A stretch of 20,674 nucleotides of DNA from DASVWH01 sp036389715 (GCA_036389715.1 DASVWH010000157.1:1-20674); one strand, 5' to 3'. Shown: positions 7,122-14,865, numbered from the stretch's first letter. Program-made: numbers and translations. The notes: generated from the letters alone by a model not told the origin.

Positions 7122-8285
7122 ATGGATAAGAAGCATCTCTTTGCGGACAGCCGGGGCGCAGGCTTATGGCACAAGCGGGGGGTGCGCCTGGCCCTCATCT
7201 GGGGCATCTGGACGCTCGTCGGACTAATCTTTACGAGCCAATTTTATTTCACCGGATTCCGCTCCGAGCGCCCTGTAGAGTTTACACGGGCGCTCTACGC
7301 GCAGATGACCTGGAGCTATCTCTGGGCGCTGGCGACGCCGCTGATACTCTATTTAGCCATGCGCTTTCCCATCGAGCGGCGCGGCTGGCTGAAGAATCTG
7401 CTGGCCCACCTTTTGTTCAGCACCACCTTGAGCGTGCTGGTCAACGGGACGGGGCAGATTCTCTACTATCTCAACTACGGCTGGCGGGCAGGCAGGGCCT
7501 ACCAGTTCTCGGCCACGCTGCGGCACATCGTCGATAATTCGAGCGAGGGCGCGGGGATTTACCTGCTGATCGTCTTCATCAGCTACGCCTTCACCTATTA
7601 CAACCGCTACCGCCAGGGAGAATTGAGGGCGTCGCGTCTCGAAGCACAGCTTTCGCAGGCACAGTTGCAGGCCCTCAAGATGCAGCTTCACCCGCACTTT
7701 CTCTTTAACACGCTGCACTCCATCTCGGCCTTGCTCAACCGCGACACAGAGGCCGCGCGGCAGATGATTACGCGGCTCGGCGATTTTCTGCGCCTCACGC
7801 TGGAGAATTCGGGCACGCAGGAAGTCTCGCTGCAACAGGAGATGGAATTCCTCAAATGCTACCTGGAGATTGAGCGGATGCGCTTTCGCGACCGTCTCTC
7901 GACCTCCGTCCTGATCGAACCGGCGGCGCTGGCCGCACGCGTCCCCAACCTGATTCTGCAACCCATCGTCGAAAACGCCATCCGCCACGGCATCGCCCCT
8001 TACTCGACTCCCGGCCAGATTGAAATTCAAGCGAAACAAGAGAATGGCCGTCTTCGTATACGAGTCCGAGATAATGGGCCCGGGCTGCCCTTGAACCGAA
8101 GCACCGGAAACCTCTTTCAGAAGGGGCTCGGACTGGCGAACACTCAGACGCGGCTTGACCGGCTCTACGGAGCCGCTCATCGCTTTGAGCTGGCCAACGC
8201 TCCGGGCGGGGGGTTGATGGTGACTTTGGAATTCCCATCTAAAACTGAAACTGAGACGGATTCGAGCCTCTCCGCCGGGTTGTAG
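7122..8285 (+). CDS. LytS-family membrane sensor histidine kinase
   Basis: A 387-residue inner-membrane kinase, sensor half of a LytS/LytR-type two-component pair. Four hydrophobic segments lie at about 22-44, 64-82, 92-115 and 145-161, with only short loops between them, so the sensor is within the membrane rather than a large periplasmic domain. A coiled-coil linker (about 162-187) leads to the His_kinase domain with LHPHFLFNTLHS (189-200), where H192 is the expected phosphorylation site. The ATPase part shows the N-box ILQPIVENAIRHG, the G1 box RDNGPGL and the GLGLANTQTRL G2 segment. The partner regulator follows 128 bases downstream. The stimulus is unknown; known relatives sense cell-envelope state or small carboxylates, but nothing in the sequence assigns this one. 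Confidence 0.92.
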   Translation: MDKKHLFADSRGAGLWHKRGVRLALIWGIWTLVGLIFTSQFYFTGFRSERPVEFTRALYAQMTWSYLWALATPLILYLAMRFPIERRGWLKNLLAHLLFSTTLSVLVNGTGQILYYLNYGWRAGRAYQFSATLRHIVDNSSEGAGIYLLIVFISYAFTYYNRYRQGELRASRLEAQLSQAQLQALKMQLHPHFLFNTLHSISALLNRDTEAARQMITRLGDFLRLTLENSGTQEVSLQQEMEFLKCYLEIERMRFRDRLSTSVLIEPAALAARVPNLILQPIVENAIRHGIAPYSTPGQIEIQAKQENGRLRIRVRDNGPGLPLNRSTGNLFQKGLGLANTQTRLDRLYGAAHRFELANAPGGGLMVTLEFPSKTETETDSSLSAGL

Positions 8286-8290
8286 CGGAA

Positions 8291-8383
8291 CTCGTTCGGC
8301 CGACACGGCGACGCTCGAATTTTCGCCACGAAAGCGAGCGCCGCGGTGTTTTCGCAGGGAGGGGATAACTCTCTCCGAACGAG
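8291..8383 (+). promoter_or_regulatory. Structured spacer between kinase and response-regulator genes
   Basis: CTCGTTCGG (8291-8299) is the exact reverse complement of CCGAACGAG (8375-8383). Nested inside, CGCTCG (8312-8317) pairs with CGAGCG (8335-8340), enclosing TTTCG (8321-8325) and CGAAA (8329-8333). The nested arms could fold as an RNA structure just before the regulator's ribosome binding site. Its role (processing, attenuation or translation control) is inference. Confidence 0.45.
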
Positions 8384-8413
8384 GCTCGCAGCATTGCCAT
8401 AAAGGAAGACCAG

Positions 8414-9193
8414 ATGGTGGAAGCAACGCGCATCCGTGTCCTGATCGTGGACGACGAACCGCTGGCGCGCTCGATAATTTGCGAGATGCTCAGGGACGAC
8501 CCGGAAGCGGAGATCGTCGGCGAGTCCGTCAACGGGCTCGAAGCCATCGAGGCCATCAAGCTGCACTCGCCGGACCTCATCTTTCTCGACGTGCAGATGC
8601 CGGAAATCGGAGGCTTTGAAGTTCTGGAGTCTTTCGATAACGGCGGCAGGCCGCACGTCATCTTCATCACGGCTTACGACCAGTACGCCGTGCGCGCCTT
8701 CGAGGTGCACGCCCTCGATTACCTGATGAAGCCCTTCGACCGCGAGCGGTTCGAGGACGCCTGGCGGCACGCCAAGACGCGGATTCTGCGCGACCGCAAC
8801 GGGAGCCTGGACCAGCGCATCGTGGCCTTGCTCGAAGAGTTGAAGGCCGAGTCGAAATATATCGAGCGGCTGGTCATCAAGTCCAGCGGACGCGTCTTCT
8901 TTCTCGACACGGAAGATATTGACTGGATTCAGGCCGAGGGTAATTACGTCTCCGTTCACAGCGGCAAGAAGTCTCACCTCTTGCGAGAGCCCATCAGCCG
9001 GCTCGAAACCCAGCTCGACCCGAAGAAATTCCTCCGCATACACCGCTCGGCCATCGTCAGGATAGACCGCATCCGCGAGCTTCAGCCCTGGTTTCACGGC
9101 GAATATCACGTCCTCCTGCACGACGGTACGCAGCTCACGCTCTCTCGCAACTACAGGGAGAACCTGCAAACGGCTCTGGGTAAAATCCTGTAA
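8414..9193 (+). CDS. LytTR-family response regulator
   Basis: A 259-residue cytoplasmic transcription regulator, cognate partner of the kinase just upstream. The N-terminal receiver domain (about 7-125) has the acidic pair D13/D14, phospho-acceptor D59 in IFLDVQMPE, T86 and the conserved lysine K106 in DYLMKPF. The C-terminal LytTR DNA-binding domain (about 155-257) shows IDWIQAEGNYVSVH and FLRIHRSAIVRIDRI, the family's typical beta-strand DNA-binding core. AAGGAAG (8402-8408) sits a few bases before ATG 8414 as ribosome binding site, fixing the start. LytTR proteins usually bind pairs of short direct repeats about 11-12 bases apart; I did not find a convincing pair near the neighbouring promoters. 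Confidence 0.94.
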   Translation: MVEATRIRVLIVDDEPLARSIICEMLRDDPEAEIVGESVNGLEAIEAIKLHSPDLIFLDVQMPEIGGFEVLESFDNGGRPHVIFITAYDQYAVRAFEVHALDYLMKPFDRERFEDAWRHAKTRILRDRNGSLDQRIVALLEELKAESKYIERLVIKSSGRVFFLDTEDIDWIQAEGNYVSVHSGKKSHLLREPISRLETQLDPKKFLRIHRSAIVRIDRIRELQPWFHGEYHVLLHDGTQLTLSRNYRENLQTALGKIL

Positions 9194-9442
9194 ATTCGCT
9201 CCTCATCCATCCTTCAGGCCGATTCACACCAGGCACTGTCCCGTCCGTCACAAAACCCGGCTGAGCCCTCGTCCCCGTGCGTATAAGCTATCGCCGGGCG
9301 GAGTCTCGAAAAGCGGCCCACGCTCTGCGGCGCGACTACGGGCAACCGCCAAGGGTTGTCGAATCATTCTCTTTGGATTGCAGGAAAGCAGAAACATCTC
9401 GCAGGTAAAGCTGCCCGCGTCTGTTTTTTTCGGGAGGCGGAA

Positions 9443-9844
9443 ATGTCAGGGAACAAGGCATGGGAACAGAAAGATATCAGATTGCTGAGCGGCACGGGCG
9501 CGAGCCCCGCCGTGGAGCAGGCTGCTTCGACCGACAAGATCAAAACGCTCAGACGCCTGGCCCTCAACTTGATGAGGGAGGTCGTCTCGCTCAACGAAGT
9601 CCAGTTCGTTGATCTCAGAAACGGCGTGGACTTTTACGACGAAGTGCGCCGCTTCGAGATTAATCTGATTCAGCGCGCGCTGGAACAGACAGGCGGCAAC
9701 CAGGTCCGCGCCGCCCGGATGCTCGGCCTGAAGGTCACGACTCTCAACACCAAGATCAAGAATTACGGCATCCATCCAGAGTCTATGCAGGAGCAGTACG
9801 CCGTGCCTGACCCCGGCGAAAGCGACCTGCGCAAACACGCCTGA
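9443..9844 (+). CDS. Small Fis-type helix-turn-helix protein without an AAA+ domain
   Basis: A 133-residue protein. Its only recognisable domain is a Fis/HTH_8-type helix-turn-helix at about 70-110: FEINLIQRAL, TGGNQVRAARMLG and a final recognition helix around TTLNTKIKNYGI. This is the DNA-binding module found at the C-terminus of NtrC-type sigma-54 activators, but the receiver and AAA+ ATPase domains are absent and only a polar ~65-residue N-terminal part precedes it. It cannot itself drive sigma-54 open-complex formation, so it may act as a DNA-bending or competing factor. GGGAGG (9432-9437) five bases before ATG 9443 supports this start over a longer frame. It lies between the LytS/LytR pair and a regulatory region with palindromes and a sigma-54 promoter, its most likely target region by position. 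Confidence 0.85.
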   Translation: MSGNKAWEQKDIRLLSGTGASPAVEQAASTDKIKTLRRLALNLMREVVSLNEVQFVDLRNGVDFYDEVRRFEINLIQRALEQTGGNQVRAARMLGLKVTTLNTKIKNYGIHPESMQEQYAVPDPGESDLRKHA

Positions 9845-9876
9845 GACGACCCGCTATTCTCCATCCAAGCCGTTTC

Positions 9877-9924
9877 AACTTTGAGGCGAGCAGGATGCCC
9901 CGGCGTCTTGCTCGCCTCAAAGTT
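9877..9924 (+). terminator. 16-bp perfect-stem hairpin after the Fis-type gene
   Basis: AACTTTGAGGCGAGCA (9877-9892) is the exact reverse complement of 9909-9924. The 16-base loop can extend the pairing through GCC/GGC with wobble pairs. It begins 33 bases past the stop at 9844, so it is placed as a terminator, but no T-run follows, so it may instead stabilise the 3' end. Confidence 0.65.
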
Positions 9925-9946
9925 CGTTAATTCGATCAAGAGCGGA

Positions 9947-9960
9947 TACGAAATTTCGTA
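9947..9960. promoter_or_regulatory. Palindrome TACGAAATTTCGTA, candidate operator or enhancer site 1
   Basis: Perfect 14-bp palindrome, 174 bases upstream of the sigma-54 promoter at 10121. Its right half, GAAATTTCGTAAG when extended, recurs in modified form at 10034-10045 and 10180-10192. A symmetric site suits a dimeric Fis-type helix-turn-helix protein; the binding factor is unknown. Confidence 0.55.
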
Positions 9961-10033
9961 AGCCTGTAGAGAGTCGGCCGCGCTGCCCCGTGCGTTCATC
10001 CGAAGGCATCAAGATTCTCGTTCACGATTATCC

Positions 10034-10049
10034 AAATCTCGCAAGATTT
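10034..10049. promoter_or_regulatory. Inverted repeat AAATCTCGCAAGATTT, candidate site 2
   Basis: AAATCT and AGATTT form 6-base arms around CGCA. It shares AAATCTCGYAAG with the third site and sits 87 bases upstream of the sigma-54 promoter, a normal position for an enhancer site. Weaker than the other two on its own. Confidence 0.45.
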
Positions 10050-10120
10050 TCCCTCGACGGCTGGACCACCGCGCGCGACCGGACGCGGAAAAGCACGGCC
10101 CACAATCAAGCCCGAAATCC

Positions 10121-10136
10121 CGGCACGGTCATTGCG
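10121..10136 (+). promoter_or_regulatory. Sigma-54 (-24/-12) promoter upstream of the Oar-like receptor gene
   Basis: CGGCACGGTCATTGCG matches TGGCACG-N4-TTGCW at every strongly conserved position. GG and GC are exactly 10 bases apart; only the first and last bases differ. Transcription would start near 10147 and give a leader of about 213 bases before ATG 10360, which contains a palindrome and a hairpin. Confidence 0.72.
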
Positions 10137-10174
10137 CACCATCAAGCAGAGCGGTGAAAGACGGCATCCGGCCG

Positions 10175-10192
10175 CTTACGAAATCTCGTAAG
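10175..10192. promoter_or_regulatory. Palindrome CTTACGAAATCTCGTAAG, candidate site 3
   Basis: CTTACGA and TCGTAAG form perfect 7-base arms around AATC. The core is nearly identical to site 1. It lies about 40 bases downstream of the sigma-54 promoter, in the transcribed leader, where a bound protein could block or modulate the promoter. Confidence 0.55.
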
Positions 10193-10221
10193 CCGCCCCC
10201 GGTTCGCCGCTTCGAGGCCAT

Positions 10222-10252
10222 CTTTGTGAGCCCGTTTTGCAGGCTCACAAAG
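10222..10252 (+). promoter_or_regulatory. Leader hairpin of the Oar-like receptor gene
   Basis: CTTTGTGAGCC (10222-10232) is the exact reverse complement of GGCTCACAAAG (10242-10252), with a 9-base loop. It is in the predicted untranslated leader, about 108 bases before the start codon, with no T-run. It may stabilise the transcript or attenuate it. Confidence 0.5.
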
Positions 10253-10359
10253 GAGCTCGGGCCGTGGATATTGCGAGCAGCGGATAACGCGGGCGTCTTG
10301 AGGCCGAGCTGCCGGGAGTTTCAAAAAAACAGTTCACAGATTTTCAGGGAGAGAGAGTT

Positions 10360-13300
10360 ATGAAAAGAAGTAGATATATGTTTGCGACGGCGCTGCTGAT
10401 GCTGCTCGTCCTGGGCCAGGCGGCTATGGCGCAAACCAGCAAGGGGTTCATTGTCGGCAACGCGGCCGATCCGAACGGGGCGGGAATCGCCGGAGCGGCC
10501 GTGAAAATCACGAACAAAGAGACGGGCGTGACGCGCGAGACTGTGACGCAGTCCGACGGCAGCTTCCGGCTCGACGCCGTAGACCCGGGCACTTACACGG
10601 TCGAGGTCAGCCAGACCGGCTTTAAGACTTCGCGCCGCGAGGAAGTGGTCGTCGCGGCTTCGCAGACCGTTGACGCGCAGTTCCAGCTTGAGATCGGCAA
10701 CCCGACCGAAGAGGTGACGGTGACGGCGCAATCGGACGTGGTCTTGCAGACGCAGGACGGCGCTCGCGTCAACACGCTCAACCGTCGCGAGATTACGGAG
10801 CTGCCCGTCGCCGGGCTCAATCCCGTCAACCTGGTCTTCACGCTGCCGGGCGTCGTTGACCCCGGAAACCTGTCGAGCGGTTTCGTCCAGGGCACGGAAT
10901 TTTCCGTCAACGGGCTGCGCCCGCGCGCCAACAACCAGTTAATTGACGGGCTCGACAACAACGACAACCTGATTCAGGGCCAGAGCTACCAGCCGACGGT
11001 CCGCGACGGCTATGACGAAGTGACGATTCTCACTTCCAATTACTCTGCCGAGTACGGGCGCGCGGGCGGCGCTGTGGCCAACGTCATCACGCGCAGCGGG
11101 ACCAACGAATTTCACGGCTCGGCCTACGACATCCTGACCAACAGCGTCTTCTCTGCGCTGACGCCCGGGCAAAAGCGGCGCGGCCTGACCAAAGTTCCCG
11201 TCGAGATCGAGAACACCCTCGGGTTCTCTTTCGGCGGGCCGCTCGTCAAGAACAAGCTCTTCTTCTTCGGGACGTTCCAGGCGGACCTCTTCCGCTCGAC
11301 GGCGGAAGCGACGGCGGTCGTGCCAACGGCGGCGGGCTTCGCACAATTGCGTGCGCTCTTTCCCGCCGGGACGAGCGCGAATCTGGACCGCTACCTCGGC
11401 TTTGTCGGCAATAACCGGGGCGTTACGGACCCGTTTCTGGTTGAGCTGGGCGGCGGGCGGCCCGACATCGAATTCGGGACCGTCTCGCGCTCTTCGCCGC
11501 AGCCGGTCAATACCTACGACTACATCACGCGCGTTGATTGGACGCCGAACGTGAAAGACAGCTTCGCCTTCCGTTATCTCTCGACCGACCAGATTTACAC
11601 CAACCAGTTTCCGACCGTCTTCGAGGGATTCGAGCTGGACGTGCCGAGCCTGACGCAGAATTTCTACATGAACTACACGCGGACCATCTCGCCGCGCGCG
11701 ACCAACGAGTTTCGCTTCGGGTACGCGCGGACCAACGTGATTTTCGGCGCGCGCAACGAGGCAGCCCTGAGCGCGGGGCCGCAAATCTCCTTCGGCTCGA
11801 ACCCGATTTCGAGCTTCGGCTTCCCCGCCGGCTTCCCGCAGGGACGCATCTTCAACAACTACCAGTTGCAGGACACAGTCACCTACACCATCGGCAATCA
11901 CACGATCCGCGCGGGCGGCGACATAGTCTTCCAGCGGGCCAAGTCGCTCGAACTGATTAATTCACGCGGCACGCTAACCTTCACCTCGGGCGGCGGCTTC
12001 TCGGACTTCGGTAACTTCGTTGACGCCTTCTCCGGCACGGAAGGAGAGTTCGGGAGCATCCAGATCGGGGCCGATGTCAACTATCCGAACTCCAGCCAGC
12101 AGGCCTACTTCGTCAACGACCAGTGGCGCATGCGCGAGAACCTGACCTTGAATCTTGGACTCCGCTACGAGAATTACGGGACGCCCTCCAATGTCCTGCC
12201 CTTCCCGGCCTTCGCTGGCTTCAACGTGCCTTTCAACACGCGGGCCGAGCAGCAGCGCGACAATAACAACTTCGCGCCGCGTTTTAGCTTCGCCTACACG
12301 CCGCGCTTCGCCCGCTGGCTCTTCGGCCAAGAGAGAACGGTCATTCGCGGCGGCTTTGCCGCCAACTACGACCTCTTCTTCAACAACATCCTGAGCAACA
12401 CGGCGGTCGCTTCGCCCAATGTTTTCAGCGCCAACACGTTCGGCTCGACCGTCGGCGGGCGCGGTTTTCCGAACGCGACGGCCGCGTCTCTGCCGACTTC
12501 GGGCACGCTCAACCCGCTTTCCAGCGTGACCACCATCGTCCCGGACCTGCGTAACCCGCTGACCTACGTCTGGAACTTCGGCGTCCAGCGCGAGCTGCCT
12601 TTCGGCATGATCGTGGACGCGGCCTACGTCGGCTCGCGCGGGACCGGCCTCTTCATTAACGAGGAGCTGAACCCGCGCATCAACGGCGCGCGCGTACACC
12701 CGGACCGCGGCTCGATCTTAGCGCGGACCAACGGCGGAGATTCCATCTACCATTCGTTGCAGGCACGCATCGAGCGCGGCTTTCGCAACGGGCTGCTCTT
12801 CCGTTTCGCCTACACCTTCTCGAAGGCCATCGACACGGTCAACAGCGAGGTCTTCGTCACCTCGGGCGGCAGCACCAGGCCAACGCAGCAATTTGATCGT
12901 CGCGCGGACCGCAGCGTGGCGACCTTCAACGTCCCGCATCGCGCCGTGCTCAGTTTCCTTTATGACATCCCGAGCCCGACAGAGCGCGGCTTCCTGAAAC
13001 AGCTTTTCGGCGGTTTCTCCATTTCCGGCATCTACCGGATTCAGTCCGGCGAGGTCGAGACGCCCTACATCGGCGGCTTCGACATCAACGGCGACGGCAG
13101 TGCCTTCAACGACCGTCCGGCGGTCGCCAACCCGAACGCGCCCGCCAACACCGTGGCGTTTTTAGGAGCCCTGTTCGGCGTCCCTTCGCCGACCGGCTAC
13201 ATTGATTTCAACGGCAATCCCGTCAACCTCGGCGACGTTCGCTTCGTCGTTGACCCGGGCATCCGCAACGGGGCCATCGCCGGGCGCAACACCCTGCACG

Positions 13301-13554
13301 GCGAAAAGGTCAACCGGCTGGACCTCTCGCTCGCGCGTTCTTTCAGGATGCCCTTCACCCCGATGGAGAATGACCGTTTGGAGATTCGGGCGGAGTTCTT
13401 CAACGTGACCAATACGCCCAACTTCTCCTTCCAGGTTCCGGGAACTACGGGCCAGGTTTCCGACGGTAACGTTTTCAACGAGTTCTTCAACGACGTGCGC
13501 CGCAACGAGGGCACGAGTCGTTCGGGACGCATCCAGATTCGTTACGTCTTCTAG
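10360..13554 (+). CDS. Oar-like TonB-dependent receptor with carboxypeptidase-regulatory N-terminal domain
   Basis: A 1064-residue outer-membrane beta-barrel protein of the large Oar/SusC-like group abundant in acidobacteria, expected to import or bind large substrates such as oligosaccharides or peptides. Residues 1-25 are a signal peptide ending AMAQ. A CarboxypepD_reg-like Ig fold follows (about 27-115: VKITNKETGV, SDGSFRLDAVDPGTYTVEV). The plug begins near 118 (EVTVTAQSD, LPVAGLNPVNL) and includes FSVNGLRPRANNQLIDGLDN and SAEYGRAGGAVANVITRSGTN. The rest is barrel, rich in aromatic strands (YTFSKAIDT, FNVPHRAVLSFLYDIP, RAEFFNVTNTPNF), and the chain ends RIQIRYVF with the terminal Phe expected for BAM-assembled proteins. 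GGGAGAGAG shortly before ATG 10360 can serve as ribosome binding site. The substrate cannot be told from sequence; no SusD partner or ExbB/TonB gene is nearby. Confidence 0.93.
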   Translation: MKRSRYMFATALLMLLVLGQAAMAQTSKGFIVGNAADPNGAGIAGAAVKITNKETGVTRETVTQSDGSFRLDAVDPGTYTVEVSQTGFKTSRREEVVVAASQTVDAQFQLEIGNPTEEVTVTAQSDVVLQTQDGARVNTLNRREITELPVAGLNPVNLVFTLPGVVDPGNLSSGFVQGTEFSVNGLRPRANNQLIDGLDNNDNLIQGQSYQPTVRDGYDEVTILTSNYSAEYGRAGGAVANVITRSGTNEFHGSAYDILTNSVFSALTPGQKRRGLTKVPVEIENTLGFSFGGPLVKNKLFFFGTFQADLFRSTAEATAVVPTAAGFAQLRALFPAGTSANLDRYLGFVGNNRGVTDPFLVELGGGRPDIEFGTVSRSSPQPVNTYDYITRVDWTPNVKDSFAFRYLSTDQIYTNQFPTVFEGFELDVPSLTQNFYMNYTRTISPRATNEFRFGYARTNVIFGARNEAALSAGPQISFGSNPISSFGFPAGFPQGRIFNNYQLQDTVTYTIGNHTIRAGGDIVFQRAKSLELINSRGTLTFTSGGGFSDFGNFVDAFSGTEGEFGSIQIGADVNYPNSSQQAYFVNDQWRMRENLTLNLGLRYENYGTPSNVLPFPAFAGFNVPFNTRAEQQRDNNNFAPRFSFAYTPRFARWLFGQERTVIRGGFAANYDLFFNNILSNTAVASPNVFSANTFGSTVGGRGFPNATAASLPTSGTLNPLSSVTTIVPDLRNPLTYVWNFGVQRELPFGMIVDAAYVGSRGTGLFINEELNPRINGARVHPDRGSILARTNGGDSIYHSLQARIERGFRNGLLFRFAYTFSKAIDTVNSEVFVTSGGSTRPTQQFDRRADRSVATFNVPHRAVLSFLYDIPSPTERGFLKQLFGGFSISGIYRIQSGEVETPYIGGFDINGDGSAFNDRPAVANPNAPANTVAFLGALFGVPSPTGYIDFNGNPVNLGDVRFVVDPGIRNGAIAGRNTLHGEKVNRLDLSLARSFRMPFTPMENDRLEIRAEFFNVTNTPNFSFQVPGTTGQVSDGNVFNEFFNDVRRNEGTSRSGRIQIRYVF

Positions 13555-13567
13555 CCGCTCTCGACTT

Positions 13568-13628
13568 CGAGGGCCGCGGAGCGTGCGCTTGCTCGTTCAA
13601 GCACAGGCTCCGCGGCCCTCGCTTTTTT
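13568..13628 (+). terminator. Strong intrinsic terminator after the receptor gene
   Basis: CGAGGGCCGCGGAGC (13568-13582) is the exact reverse complement of 13607-13621. The loop pairs further (TGCGCTTG with CAAGCACA, one mismatch). C and six T residues (13623-13628) follow. This is a textbook Rho-independent terminator beginning 14 bases past the stop. Confidence 0.93.
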
Positions 13629-13717
13629 CCTCTCGAATCCAATCGCGGCCGCCCTCTTTCAAAGCGCCCCCTCCCTCTTGTCCATTCATCCATCCTTTCA
13701 TCTCTGCGCTAATCCGG

Positions 13718-13723
13718 TATAAT
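13718..13723 (+). promoter_or_regulatory. -10 element TATAAT for the lipoprotein gene
   Basis: A perfect TATAAT lies 64 bases before ATG 13787, just past the preceding terminator. The -35 region (CTTTCA at 13695-13700, 17-base spacer) is a poor match, so the promoter is called mainly on the -10 and its position. Confidence 0.5.
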
Positions 13724-13786
13724 CTTTGCGCGGCAAACATTTCAGAGTCTATTTCTTTCCGCCCGCTCAAGGTTCGTCAAACCATC

Positions 13787-14773
13787 ATGAGGCGCAGCGC
13801 AAACCGAACGGCTTTAATGACAAAGAGATCGAGCAGGGCTTGGGGCAACGTCTTGAGCAATGCTTTGCTTAATATATCGAGCAGTGCACCGGGCAAGCCG
13901 TCAGGCAAGGCATCGGGCGCGGTATTATGCGCCTGCCTGCTCGCCCTCGCTCTCTGTTTGAGCGCCTGTGCGGGCGCGCCCGCGCCGGACCCTGCCGGGC
14001 CGCGTGCCAACGAGCCGCCGTACCCGGTGCTGCTCAGGGGGAATGCCGACAAGCGCGCGGCGACGCTGGCCGCCTGGAACAGGCTCATGCACGAAGAGGG
14101 CATCACCAACGCCCCTGACCCGGAGTTGCAGCCTGCGACGGCGACGATCAGAAGCCTGCCGCCGCTGGCCGGTCACACACTCTCTCTGCCGAAAGTGGGC
14201 GAAGGCGCGACGATGACGGAAGAGGAGTCGCGCGAGGCCCTGCGCCGCTTTATCACCGCGGAGAGCGCACTTGTCGGTGCACAGCCCCAGCAGCTTTCCC
14301 TCGTCACGCGCACGGACGGCGCGGACGGCACGCAGACGGCGCGTTACGAGCAGCGCCCCTTCCGCAGCTATCAACTGCGCAATGGTTACGGGATACTTGA
14401 GATAACCTTCACGCCGGACCGCCGTATTCTTCAGCTTACGAGCACCTGTATCCCTGACATAGAGCAGCTGCAACGCGCGGGCGCAGGCACTCGTCCCCGG
14501 ATGAAGGCCGAAGAGGTGGCCGCCTTTATGGTTAATAAACAGTTCACTTACAGGGACGCGGGCGGAGCGGACCATCCCTTTACGGTCGGCCCGGCCGACC
14601 AGTTGACCGTGCGCGAGCTGGTCATTTATCCCCTGCCGCGTGCGGCCGATCCGTCCGTGCTGGAGTTTCACCTGGCCTGGGAAATAACGGTCGGGCGCGA
14701 GCCCGCTGCGATTAACGTTTACCTCGACGCGGTCACGGATGAAGTCATCGCCGCGCAACAATTTTCCAAATAG
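13787..14773 (+). CDS. Lipoprotein resembling a stand-alone FTP/PepSY-type protease propeptide
   Basis: A 328-residue protein. A hydrophobic segment ending in the lipobox LSAC (C61 from this start) predicts lipid modification. The n-region before it is unusually long and basic, so ATG 13817 or a later TTG could be the true start. After the cysteine comes a Pro/Ala-rich linker, then a domain with TEEESREALRRFITAESALVG, ARYEQRPFRSYQLRNGYG, a strand ending in PDRRILQLTS, and near the C-terminus LEFHLAWEITV followed by INVYLDAVTDEVIAAQQF. This order (helix, R/Y-x-Q strand, then L-A-W and D-A-x-T-G/D-E-V) resembles FTP-PepSY propeptides of thermolysin-like proteases, but no protease domain with HExxH follows. 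Role is unknown; protease inhibition or chaperoning is one inference. Confidence 0.7.
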   Translation: MRRSANRTALMTKRSSRAWGNVLSNALLNISSSAPGKPSGKASGAVLCACLLALALCLSACAGAPAPDPAGPRANEPPYPVLLRGNADKRAATLAAWNRLMHEEGITNAPDPELQPATATIRSLPPLAGHTLSLPKVGEGATMTEEESREALRRFITAESALVGAQPQQLSLVTRTDGADGTQTARYEQRPFRSYQLRNGYGILEITFTPDRRILQLTSTCIPDIEQLQRAGAGTRPRMKAEEVAAFMVNKQFTYRDAGGADHPFTVGPADQLTVRELVIYPLPRAADPSVLEFHLAWEITVGREPAAINVYLDAVTDEVIAAQQFSK

Positions 14774-14865
14774 GAGACGCCACGCCGCCTTTTAACTTGA
14801 CCGCACGCCTTTAGAAGCGGCATCCTATCCGACAGATATTTACACTTTTATGGAGCACACTTTTA

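Noticed and set aside
7353..8426. Minus-strand open frame of 357 codons
   Set aside because: Antisense to the clearly recognisable LytS-type kinase; no domain visible.
8177..9169. Minus-strand open frame of 330 codons
   Set aside because: Antisense to the LytTR regulator, whose motifs are intact on the + strand; the product has no recognisable domain.
9282..9287. TATAAG as a -10 box for the Fis-type gene
   Set aside because: No acceptable -35 hexamer at the right distance.
9317..9332. Sigma-54-like CGGCCCACGCTCTGCG before the Fis-type gene
   Set aside because: GG and GC spacing is right, but about five other positions differ from consensus; too weak in GC-rich DNA.
9343..9358. Small inverted repeat CAACC/GGTTG
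   Set aside because: Only five base pairs plus a wobble; expected by chance.
10939..11901. Minus-strand open frame of 320 codons
   Set aside because: Antisense to the receptor gene, composition typical of a shadow frame.
13583..13786. N-terminal extension of the lipoprotein frame
   Set aside because: It starts inside the receptor terminator and upstream of the TATAAT, so it cannot be on the transcript from that promoter.
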